A DNA stretch of 64,000 nt, taken from Glandiceps talaboti. Lineage: Eukaryota > Hemichordata > Enteropneusta > Spengelidae. Numbering within the stretch: the first letter of the stretch is position 1; each line of letters begins with the position of its first letter. The notes under the pieces are model-generated. The model saw nothing but the letters and a program-made list of their open reading frames with translations, ran no database searches and was not told where the DNA came from. The stretch lies in the NCBI RefSeq assembly GCF_964340395.1, contig NC_135568.1, positions 5,405,079 to 5,469,078 on the forward strand, read 5' to 3'. A program made the translations under genes and the position numbers. Positions 1-8,879 of the stretch are shown here, one piece after another.

Positions 1-1998
1 AACTTTCGGCGTATGTTTGAACAATAGAAACCTTTGCAAACTACCAGAGACGATTGCAGAGCTTATAAGCCCCCTATGAACACATCGGAACCATACCCAT
101 TACCTCTAGGCTTATATCTTGCCCGTGGTGCGAACTGATTCCCGTAATTTTATGTTTCATCGCCTCATGAATAAAAAAAATCAGAATTCTTAAACCATTT
201 AGAGAGCGATGCTTGAGGGCACCCTATTACGGCGTACCATACAGACCCAGGCCGGAATGGGTTGATTCTGGGATCACCTGTTGCTATTAGCAATACAAAG
301 AAATGACATTTCTCACCTGTTAAGTGATAATTCGTTTTCACTGTGCCCATGGCCCAAGTATACGTATAAGAGAAGTTTTTAATGCAGAAACATAAAATTT
401 AGGAGGGATTTTTGATAATTTAAGATAAATATGTATCTGCGATGGGAAATTATTCAATGAAATACAAATATGAATATAAAGTAGATGGCAGTATACATCA
501 TGAAAGCCCCGTTTCTTCACAGACGTAAAAAAAAAATTGTCTTTACATATGGTTGGCCGTGATGAGGCGCCCTCATACATCGATCTCTTATCGCGTTGTG
601 AAAAGTCTGATAAAGAATTCTGATTTTTTTTATTCATGAGGCGATGAAACAGAAAATTACGGGAATCAGTTATCACCACAGGTAAGATAGAAGCCTAGAG
701 GTAATGGGTATAGTTCCGATGTGTTCATAGGGGGCTTATAAGCACTGTAATCGTCTCTGGAAGTTTGCAAGGCTTTCTTTTGTTCTAACATACGCCGAAA
801 GTTACCGAGAAAACCGTGATTTGCTCTTCGGGAACTATCGGCCTTTGCTTTACACAGCGACGTCAAACAAAGAAGCAAAGACCGATGGTTCCCGAAGAGC
901 AAATCACGGTTTTCTCGGTAACTTTCGGCGTATGTTTGAACAATAGAAACCTTTGCAAACTACCAGAGACGATTGCAGAGCTTATAAGCCCCCTATGAAC
1001 ACACCGGAACCATACCCATTACCTCTAGGCTTATATCTTGCCCGTGGTGCGAACTGATTCCCGTAATTTTATGTTTCATCGCCTCATGAATAAAAAAAAT
1101 CAGAATTCTTAAACCATTTAGAGAGCGATGCTTGAGGGCACCCTATTACGGCGTACCATACAGACCCAGGCCGGAATGGGTTGATTCTGGGATCACCTGT
1201 TGCTATTAGCAATACAAAGAAATGACATTTCTCACCTGTTAAGTGATAATTCGTTTTCACTGTGCCCATGGCCCAAGTATACGTATAAGAGAAGTTTTTA
1301 ATGCAGAAACATAAAATTTAGGAGGGATTTTTGATAATTTAAGATAAATATGTATCTGCGATGGGAAATTATTCAATGAAATACAAATATGAATATAAAG
1401 TAGATGGCAGTATACATCATGAAAGCCCCGTTTCTTCACAGACGTAAAAAAAAAATTGTCTTTACATATGGTTGGCCGTGATGAGGCGCCCTCATACATC
1501 GATCTCTTATCGCGTTGTGACAAGTCTGATAAAGAATTCTGATTTTTTTTTATTCATGAGGCGATGAAACAGAAAATTACGGGAATCAGTTATCACCACA
1601 GGTAAGATAGAAGCCTAGAGATAATGGGTATAGTTCCGATGTGTTCATAGGGGGCTTATAAACACTGTAATCGTCTCTGGAAGTTTGCAAGGCTTTCTTT
1701 TGTTCTAACATACGCCGAAAGTTACCGAGAAAACCGTGATTTGCTCTTCGGGAACTATCGGCCTTTGCTTTACACAGCGACGCCAAACAAAGAAGCAAAG
1801 GCCGATGGTTCCCGAAGAGCAAATCACGGTTTTCTCGGTAACTTTCGACGTATGTTTGAACAATAGAAACCTTTGCAAACTACCAGAGACGATTGCAGAG
1901 CTTATAAGCCCCCTATGAACACATCGGAACCATACCCATTACCTCTAGGCTTATATCTTGCCCGTGGTGCGAACAGATTCCAGTAATTTTATGTTTCA
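1..1998. repeat. Tandem array of ~920-bp units with long internal inverted repeats (foldback/MITE-like)
   Basis: The same sequence starts at 1, 920 and 1840, so the period is 919-920 bp. There are two full units and a third that stops at about 1998, where it runs into unrelated sequence. The array continues off the left edge. The copies look nearly identical. Each unit contains a large inverted repeat: 616-850 is the reverse complement of 873-1111 with few mismatches, around a spacer of about 22 bp, and this recurs at about 1535-1770 and 1793-1998. Seen the other way, 873-1770 is an element of about 898 bp with terminal inverted repeats of about 235 bp, joined head to tail. The open frames inside (60-113 codons) recur only because the DNA recurs. 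They resemble no transposase I know. I infer a non-autonomous foldback or MITE-type element. Confidence 0.85.
616..1111. repeat. Inverted-repeat pair, first complete copy
   Basis: The left arm is 616-850, the spacer 851-872 and the right arm 873-1111. At the outer ends the match is exact over about 38 bases (616-653 against 1074-1111). The inner 50 bases on each side also pair almost perfectly. Single-stranded DNA or RNA of this stretch would fold into a hairpin of about 235 bp. Confidence 0.85.
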
Positions 1999-3508
1999 AA
2001 TCATTTAATCACTTCAGGGTTTCTGAAAAGTCAAACAAACACTGTTCACTAAGAAATATTGCTCAATTTGAAAATAAACTGTGTCATGGCCTCGTGTCAA
2101 CTTGAACAAATTTCTCATCCTTTTATTCAACGTTTTAATGCATTCCCATTCTACTGATAACGTATGACACAATTCCAACTTGGAAATAATCTCCAAATGT
2201 TGGCAAAACGTATCATTTAATAAACAGAAACAACATTCGGAAAAGTGACATTTTCAAATTTTGGTCTTACCTGTTGATGTAACAGCAGTATGTGAGTTAA
2301 AGGTCAATTGTCCCGTTCCCTGGATTCACGGGTATGTGTTATGATAATAAATCTGTATGTTGTTCAACTGGTGGTTTGGTCGTTTATCATTTTATTTATT
2401 GGTGATTACATTCTTGAATGTCACATGTCAATGAGCTATAAAACTAATACATATCGAACACTAAAAAGTGACCTAGCACAAACCTAGAAAAAAATATTCT
2501 GTGTGAGCTATCCATTTCATGCCGTATATTACGCAAACTGTCTGTAAATATTGCTCCTGTGTAATCGGGAAAAAAACTTCTAACATCGAATTGCTCGTCT
2601 ACTTTTTTCCCTTCTATGCTAAACTCAAACCTCTTCTCCCTCCTCCCAACCCTCCTTCTTCCCCTCTTTTCAACCTTCAGTCCAACGATATTGAAGATTA
2701 TATGGGCGAGCCCCCGTCCTGGCTTGAACTATCCATATACCAAATATAGTGTTGAACACGACGCTGTTTCTGCGTTATTTCCAATCACTTCTCACATGGA
2801 ATTACACTTACTAGTTTAGCTTAGAGGTATTCTCACTCACGAATCGATGCACATTAACTAACAGAATATTTGCTTGTAAATAAATTTATTTCACAGCCTA
2901 ACCGTTACAGAAAGATCAGCTCAGACCTCAGCAGCGAGTATAGGGAGGTTGATAACATAAGATAAACTTTCGCAATTCAAGGTAGCCTTCATATACACTA
3001 CCGAAATTTGACATATCTACTAAATATATGCAAATTTATTCATTCTACGCTTACAATTATTACATCTCTGACGTGGAACTTGTTAATATTAATATATCCT
3101 TCTATCGAGGTGCTGCATTAACCCTTATTTTGTTTTAAGTTTGTCAGCTCTTGAACTTGTATAGAGTTAATTACAAAGACGTAATTATACTACTGGAGAT
3201 CACTCTTTCCTATTGTACTAAAACAAATTGTCTCAGGACATTTTCTGTTGTACCGTTTGTTACAGCTGGTACAGGTCAACTGAAACACTTCTGTGTTTCT
3301 GTAAGTCAGTTAGCTATCAGATCATAGTATGTAACAATAATCCATTCAATTTCTCAACACCAGCTTAAATGACCAAAACTCTACTGTCGTCCGTTAACAG
3401 TGACGATATCCTAAATCCTTAAACTGACATTATGACATAGTGTCAAACATGATATTTTGAAGAAGAAAAAACATCCATCATTTGAGGCCATAAATAAAGT
3501 TAGTGTAC
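1999..3508. other. Intergenic, no gene recognised
   Basis: AT-rich sequence between the foldback array and the PGRP promoter region. The open frames at 2014-2196, 2519-2749 and 2616-2819 are short and low in complexity, and I see no domain in them. An AATAAA hexamer lies near 2345 on the + strand, but no gene ending there can be supported. Confidence 0.5.
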
Positions 3509-3544
3509 TGTAAACAATATAAACAGTGTAAACAACTGTAAACA
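3509..3544 (+). promoter_or_regulatory. Cluster of forkhead-type motifs upstream of the PGRP gene
   Basis: TGTAAACA occurs at 3509-3516, 3527-3534 and 3537-3544, with a related TATAAACA at 3518-3525. The starts are spaced 9, 9 and 10 bp, close to one helical turn. TGTAAACA is the known high-affinity core for forkhead (FOX) factors. The cluster ends 81 bp before the PGRP ATG. A regulatory role is inference, since the transcription start is unknown and the block could be a degenerate tandem repeat. Confidence 0.4.
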
Positions 3545-3625
3545 ATATATCAATTTCACGATAAGATTTCGACGTGTATACATTTGAATACCAAGCATAG
3601 TTTACTCAACCCCATATTTTTAGTC

Positions 3626-3734
3626 ATGGCGGAGAGAAAGGACAGACGGAGACTCATTCTTCTCACGGGACTTGTCATTATTCTCGTTTTAACACTAATA
3701 ATTGTCCTTAGTGTTACATTAACTCGTTCTCAAG
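3626..3734 (+). CDS. PGRP coding exon 1 (signal anchor)
   Basis: It encodes residues 1-36 and ends CAAG|GTATGT in phase 1. It carries the whole membrane segment, so alternative first exons could switch the protein between anchored and soluble forms. The 5'UTR boundary is not visible. Confidence 0.9.
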
Positions 3735-6262
3735 GTATGTCTTTGATCGCACAATTCACAACTAGATATTAATTTATCGCTCGTTTACAAACTGCTGGAA
3801 AGTTCATTTATGATGTAGCAGTGACAACAAGACAACATGGCGTAACAATCTTACCTCAAATTTCTAATTTGCTGACTATTGAGAAATTATAGCATTTTAG
3901 GAAAAACTTGCACAAAGTTAATTTTGTCTAAATTTGCTCATCAAGTTTGTCTCGGACTGTAGTAATTTGCGCATCACAAAAGTTAACAGTTCACTGTATA
4001 AACTACTCTATTACTAGTAAAACTACTTTAAACTGTGAAGATTCCGAACAAAGTTTCAAAAGCAAACTTGTACACGAACTATTCAATATCGCATTGCAAA
4101 GTATTTACAGTCTTGAATCGAGTGACGAAAAAGAGGACAACTTTTCGAGTCTAAATGAAAACTTGCTGTCTATGTATGATCTGAAACTCATAACGTTGTC
4201 CTGGTTCGTGGCGATATAGGAACCAGCAGTATCAAATGGCCAATAAAGGGTAAACTTTAAAGTTCAAAAATTTTCCTTTTTTGAATTCGCATAATTATAT
4301 GCCTATATTGATCGGGTGTAAACTTATCTGTGTAAATATGATTTTGGTGGATTTCTCCTTGACCCGTACCATTGAATTTTTATGTCAAGCATTTTGAGAG
4401 GTGAGGTACGGAGACATTTTAAAACGGTCATTCTGACGTTGTCCTGATCAAACTCGTTCAACTTTCAGAACGAGCTTTACCGTGTTCTAATTCTACAACA
4501 AGACAGCATTGTTCCCGGATGAAACGCTAAAATGTTCTGTCATCTAGTGGTCAAGTGTGTAATAGTTGTTTTCTTGCTTTCATGAGATGACTCCTAGCTG
4601 TAATTATTTCAGAGCGAGGTTAAACATCTAAATGTCTATTCTACTAGTTATACTCGTCCAATTTCTTTTAAGAAACGCCGGTTGAATTTGAGATTGTCAG
4701 TCGGGAAGATTGGGGAGCAAGGCCAGCCGCCAAGCATGACAACATGACTACGCCTGTACAGTATGTCATACTCCACCACACTGCCTGGGATAGGTGTTAC
4801 ACGAAGGACGATTGCTCCGCGGAGATGAGAAGAGTTCAGGTCAGCAGTATATCCATATTTTGTATTCAAATTGTATACATTCTCAATGACATCATGGGCC
4901 AGCAACTTTCGTCCATGACATAGGCGAGCAATGTACGTAACTAGTCCCAACTGCTTGTGGCTTTGAATCCGTCCGTCGATGTACCCGTGTTCTTTGTGGC
5001 TCGACTAAGAGTGAGAAAAACGATCCTAAAAAAGATAGAAAAAATAAACGTAAATAGCGTTAATGTTGGCATTATATATTACTAGGATTGTTCAGGAGAA
5101 AAGCATTCATACAATATGTTTGTGATTTTGTTCTGTGGTCAAATGTCACATGTACTGCATATTGTTTTGAGGAGCACCTGCCAGGTAAAATGTATACTGT
5201 GAATTTAAGTTGTATTCTGGTAGTTTTTGTGAATATCATGGCAATATGGATATATCAAATGTTGGGGTGTGGGACAAGTTGTAGCCCACGATCACGCATG
5301 ACAGATTAGCAATATATTCAAATTTCCAGCATTTTCATATGGATGACTATGGTTGGTGGGATGGTGGATTCTCATTTTGTGTTGGTGACGATGGACGTGC
5401 ATATGAAGGGCGTGGATGGGATACTGTGGGGGCGCACGCTCCTTGGTACAACTCACGATCATTAGGTAGGTGTGAATTTCATGAGATTGACACCAAGAAT
5501 AATGACGGTCATGAAGGGCGCCTCAAGTAGCACAGATCTTTTGATCCTTTCGTTTATGGATGCACACCTTAGTGGGGGGGGGAGATAGGTTGGTCTATGA
5601 CAGACACCTGTGACTTCAGAATTTTGGAAGAGTGAACGTAATGAGATATAAAATGTATCTGTCATGTACGTTCAAACTTAAGCTGGATGATATAAAAATG
5701 ATTACAATGTCAATATGTTGAATATAAGTCAACAATAATACTAGTACGGTTCATTATATTTATACATGGTCACGTGACGTGAATGCATGAATAAACGTAT
5801 CACCCTTTTCCAGCATTATGACCTTTGACCTTGCTTTTGGCAACGAATTGACCCATTGAAGGTCCTGAATTAATGTCGTTTTTCCTGAAATCTATAATAG
5901 TACATTTGAAGTTGCCACTGCGTTTGAAATGACGGGTAAATTACACATCCTATGTACGGAAAGAAAGTTTGTTTATAAAAAGTACTCAGGGCTATAGTCC
6001 GTGAGACTATTCTCCAAGTCAAGACATAATATTCCAGCTTATAAGGAGATATTGACCACCAAGCTATCAGCATACACAAACTAAGCCATAGATTGGTTCA
6101 AGGTAGTAAAATACCTGTCTGTCTCTCTCTCTGCTAAATATTAATATTGTATTTATTTTACAGGGATATGCATATTTGGCAATTTCATGAAGAATCTACC
6201 GACTGAAGGGGCAATAGTGGCTGTGGAAACATTGATATCGCGTGGTATTGAGAAGTAAGTTG

Positions 6263-6350
<88 letters not shown>

Positions 6351-6982
6351 GTAGTAACATATCACCAATTGTTTTCTCTTTGTACTGAATAAAATGGACG
6401 TTGTTCTCGACTAAGTGAATAAAAACGTTGCCTGGTGACACATTGTCTACGTCATTATGACATGTACGGGGATGTGGATGGTAGCCGGAACAACGAAAGT
6501 GCAAAAACTAAAAGATCTGATATGTAGGAACAATTGTGAATCTGTTCTCTAGAAGAGTTCCACATTTCTGCATATAATTATAAGTATCAACATGCAGTGC
6601 CTTATTATATGGACAAATTCCTATAACCGTCCTACTGTAATATTACCAGACACATGAACATGTGACCAACAACTTGCCTTATATGGTTATGTTCCTAATA
6701 TTACCATTCCTACCGGATATGACCACAAACATAAACACGTGACCAACTTTACCTTATATGGTTATTTGCAGTAATATATTAATGCACAACTACACAATAT
6801 ACGCTCATCGACAAGTTCGAACTGATACGACTTGCCCTGGTGATAGACTGTTTGAATTTATGCAAAATTGGAGAGGCTGGGTGAGTTGAAATATTTTCGC
6901 CTATACTATTTCGATCCACATTCAATTTTAAAGTCTGAATTCTTACTGGTAAACATCGCAAGAATGAGATTTTTCATGTGCA

Positions 6983-7059
<77 letters not shown>

Positions 7060-7382
7060 TTGTGTGTGTCTGTGTGTTTGTGTATATGTGTGTCTACATG
7101 TATGTGTGTGTGTGTCTGTGTGTGTGAGTGTGTCTGTTTCCTTCTGACACATTCGGTTGCAAATAAGAGTGAGTTGTCATAGAACATTAATAAGGTGCAC
7201 AATTAAGTAAAATTGAACAAGAAAAGTTAAAATCAACACAAAATGTTTGGCACTACTTTCAATCAATGAACTCAGTGCAATATGACACATTAATAGAAGT
7301 TTAGATCATGAACTGTGATGAACTACATTCCGCCCTCAAAGTTGCATAAACGGTAGGATCACATTCCCTCTTTCAAAATACA

Positions 7383-7429
<47 letters not shown>

Positions 7430-7802
7430 TTGTGGTGGTGGTGGTGGTGGTGGTGGTGGTGGTGGTGGTGGTGGTGGTGGTGGTGGTGATAAATGTTTTA
7501 AAACAATAGGGTTCTTTGCGGCATTCTTTGTTCACTATGGTCATTGTATTATTATACCTTTTTACGGCATCGTAGTTGCGTCAGAACTACACCCGAGCCT
7601 GCGAGAATGATGTCGACAAAATGCTATTACTTACAATATGCTTTATTTGAAGATGAAAATTTTCACCCGATAAAAATTAATAAATGAAACAATTAGATGA
7701 CCGCTTTTTATTCCAAAACTGTATATTTTAAGTATATGTATTCTAATTCTATATGTTCATTTGCACCAACAGAAACCTGGACAACACTATCCACCAACTT
7801 AG
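3626..7802 (+). CDS. Peptidoglycan recognition protein (PGRP/amidase_2 family), membrane-anchored; 6 coding exons
   Basis: Coding segments are 3626-3734, 4673-4839, 5330-5465, 6164-6254, 6772-6880 and 7773-7802. They total 642 nt, or 213 residues plus TAG. All junctions are GT/AG with matching phases. Residues 1-36 are a basic N-terminus (MAERKDRRR) followed by about 23 hydrophobic residues, which fits a type II signal anchor better than a cleaved signal peptide. Residues about 42-205 are the PGRP domain: SREDWGARP, VILHHTAW (His71/72), CYTKDDC (the usual PGRP disulfide pair), GRAYEGRGWDTVGAHA, AHRQV (His180) and TCPGD (Cys189). The zinc ligands His, His and Cys are present. The catalytic-site Tyr found in amidase PGRPs (GYxF) is Phe106 here (GFSF), and His180 to Cys189 is one residue longer than usual. 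Gly100-Trp101 sits where family work links Gly-Trp to DAP-type peptidoglycan. I infer a surface receptor or weak amidase that detects bacterial cell wall. The ATG at 3626 is in good context (GTCATGG) and gives the anchor. The family assignment is very secure; the function is inferred. Confidence 0.95.
3735..4672 (+). other. PGRP intron 1 (938 bp)
   Basis: It runs from GTATGT to TTTTAAG. A 90-codon open frame at 3947-4219 lies inside on the + strand. It starts with TTG, matches no family I know and is treated as chance. Confidence 0.8.
4673..4839 (+). CDS. PGRP coding exon 2
   Basis: It encodes residues 37-92 from TPVEFEIVSREDWGARP to EMRRVQ. It contains the first zinc-ligand His pair (HHTA) and the Cys-x5-Cys loop typical of PGRPs. 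It ends in phase 0 at CAG|GTCAGC. Confidence 0.95.
4840..5329 (+). other. PGRP intron 2 (490 bp)
   Basis: It runs from GTCAGC to TTTCCAG. Nothing else recognised. Confidence 0.8.
5330..5465 (+). CDS. PGRP coding exon 3
   Basis: It encodes residues 93-137, from HFHMDDYGWWDGGFSF to WYNSRSL. It carries the Gly-Trp specificity position and the Phe that replaces the usual active-site Tyr. It ends in phase 1 at TTAG|GTAGGT. Confidence 0.95.
5466..6163 (+). other. PGRP intron 3 (698 bp)
   Basis: It runs from GTAGGT to TATTTTACAG, with a clear polypyrimidine tract before the acceptor. Nothing else recognised. Confidence 0.8.
6164..6254 (+). CDS. PGRP coding exon 4
   Basis: It encodes residues 138-167 and two bases of 168 (GICIFGNFMKNLPTEG through LISRGIE), equivalent to the family's SIGISFIGNF strand and following helix. 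The donor AA|GTAAGT is phase 2. Confidence 0.93.
6263..6350. repeat. (CAAT)n microsatellite in PGRP intron 4
   Basis: About 21 perfect tetranucleotide copies begin 9 bp after the exon 4 donor. The intron is 6255-6771. The rest of it shows nothing recognisable. Confidence 0.97.
6772..6880 (+). CDS. PGRP coding exon 5 (third zinc-ligand region)
   Basis: It encodes residues 168-204: a helix, NYTIYAHRQVRTDTTCPGDR with His180 and Cys189, and the C-terminal helix FEFMQNWRGW. It ends in phase 0 at TGG|GTGAGT. Confidence 0.95.
6985..7137. repeat. (TG)n microsatellite in PGRP intron 5
   Basis: Perfect (TG)n from 6985 to about 7058, then an interrupted TG-rich tail. The intron is 6881-7772. Confidence 0.97.
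7385..7488. repeat. Adjacent (TTG)n and (GTG)n microsatellites
   Basis: A (TTG)n block (about 7386-7428) passes directly into a (GTG)n block (about 7432-7488) inside PGRP intron 5. Confidence 0.95.
7773..7802 (+). CDS. PGRP coding exon 6 (C-terminal tail)
   Basis: After the acceptor CACCAACAG the phase-0 frame reads KPGQHYPPT and stops at TAG 7800-7802. This short tail follows the PGRP domain directly. Confidence 0.85.
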   Translation, partial: KPGQHYPPT

Positions 7803-8290
7803 TTTCAACAACGCGAAATAGCGCCATCTATTGGTCAACTTGGCGTATGTATGCGAAAACTTTACAAGGTGGCGGACACAGCAAAACGGCCAATAACTAC
7901 ATCTGACTTGAGGGTGTGGTTCCTTTAAGTTGTATGAACGATTTTGTTATCCTGTACTGTAACAATATATAGAGAAAGTACATGTTTTAGCACTCCAGTT
8001 TCCTTTCTATCGGTGTAGAAAATGATAAGACTATATTATATGTGGATTTACCATCAATCTGAATTCTACTAGACTAGAGCAAATGACAAGAATGAATTTC
8101 ATTACATGGTACCCTTGCATAACTGTGTACAATCAATACTGAAACACCATCTTTTGATGGTAGTCATGTTTTGCTTTTTGCTTTTTTTCTCTACCTCTTG
8201 TCCCCTTTTAATTGCTGTTGCGGTTGCTGTGTATGGTTGAAGTGTATTTCTTTTGAGGCTACACAATCAATAAAACATCTTAAAATAAAA
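7803..8290 (+). terminator. PGRP 3'UTR and candidate polyadenylation signals
   Basis: AATAAA hexamers at 8269-8274 and 8285-8290 lie 470-490 bp after the stop and are the first good candidates downstream. The cleavage site is not determined. Confidence 0.45.
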
Positions 8291-8413
8291 ACTTCTCAAA
8301 AAAGTCTCATCACTGAAAAAGTTGGATTGATTTTAAGATGCCATCGAGAAAGAGTTGCTGGTAGATACGGTACTGAAAGCAATTGAAATTACACTACTAC
8401 CTAATCATATCGC

Positions 8414-8501
8414 ATGTATGTATGTATGTATGTATGTATGTATGTATGTATGTATGTATGTATGTATGTATGTATGTATGTATGTATGTATGCATGCATG
8501 C

Positions 8502-8532
<31 letters not shown>

Positions 8533-8536
8533 TGTG

Positions 8537-8579
<43 letters not shown>

Positions 8580-8687
8580 ATGCATGCATGCGTGCATGCA
8601 TGCATGCATGCATGTATGCATGTATGCATGTATGTATGTATGTATGTATGTATGTATGTATGTATGTATGTATGTATGTATGTATGT
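8414..8687. repeat. Compound (ATGT)n/(TG)n/(CGTG)n/(ATGC)n microsatellite
   Basis: (ATGT)n at both ends with TG, CGTG and ATGC blocks between, about 274 bp. Its open frames are Tyr-Val-Cys-Met or Thr-His type repeat artefacts. Confidence 0.97.
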
Positions 8688-8697
8688 CCCTGTAAAC

Positions 8698-8877
8698 ACC
8701 TAGCTTAGACTAGTCTTGCTGCTAGACGTTCGGGCTTTCTTTCGATACTATAAGCGAACGAAGTTCGCAGTGAGGGCTTGCCATCCTCGATAGCGATGTT
8801 CGGCGGTCGTGTGTCGTATTCTATCGGAAGAACATCCGAGGTCTAGCACTAGTAGCAGATAGACTAAGCTTAGACCT
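8698..8877. repeat. Structured inverted repeat next to the (ATGT)n tract
   Basis: The stretch around 8699-8735 pairs with about 8839-8877 (for example GCTAGAC against GTCTAGC, AGCTTAG against CTAAGCT). Inside are a perfect GCGAAC-GAA-GTTCGC hairpin near 8753 and a CCTCG...ATGTTC against GAACAT...CGAGG stem. It could be a small foldback element or a structured RNA. It begins about 10 bp after the microsatellite. Confidence 0.45.
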
Positions 8878-8879
8878 GC

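Noticed and set aside
165-1918. Recurring 60-113 codon open frames in the foldback array
   Set aside because: They recur only because the DNA unit recurs. They overlap on both strands, mirror the inverted repeats, and show no protein domain.
2270-2345. Minus-strand donor-like site (ACAG|GTAAGA) that could end an exon
   Set aside because: The preceding frame is short, with a poor acceptor and no recognisable protein. Could be chance.
3947-4219. 90-codon frame in PGRP intron 1
   Set aside because: No ATG, no domain and no convincing splice link to the PGRP exons.
6868-7202. Open frames of Cys-Val or Thr-His repeats (also at 8355-8708, 20385-21069, 24337-24977, 30365-30927, 57202-57636)
   Set aside because: These are translations of microsatellites, not genes.
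7697-7906. 69-codon frame overlapping PGRP exon 6
   Set aside because: It uses another frame. The phase-0 frame set by exon 5 stops at 7802 and fits the family's usual end.
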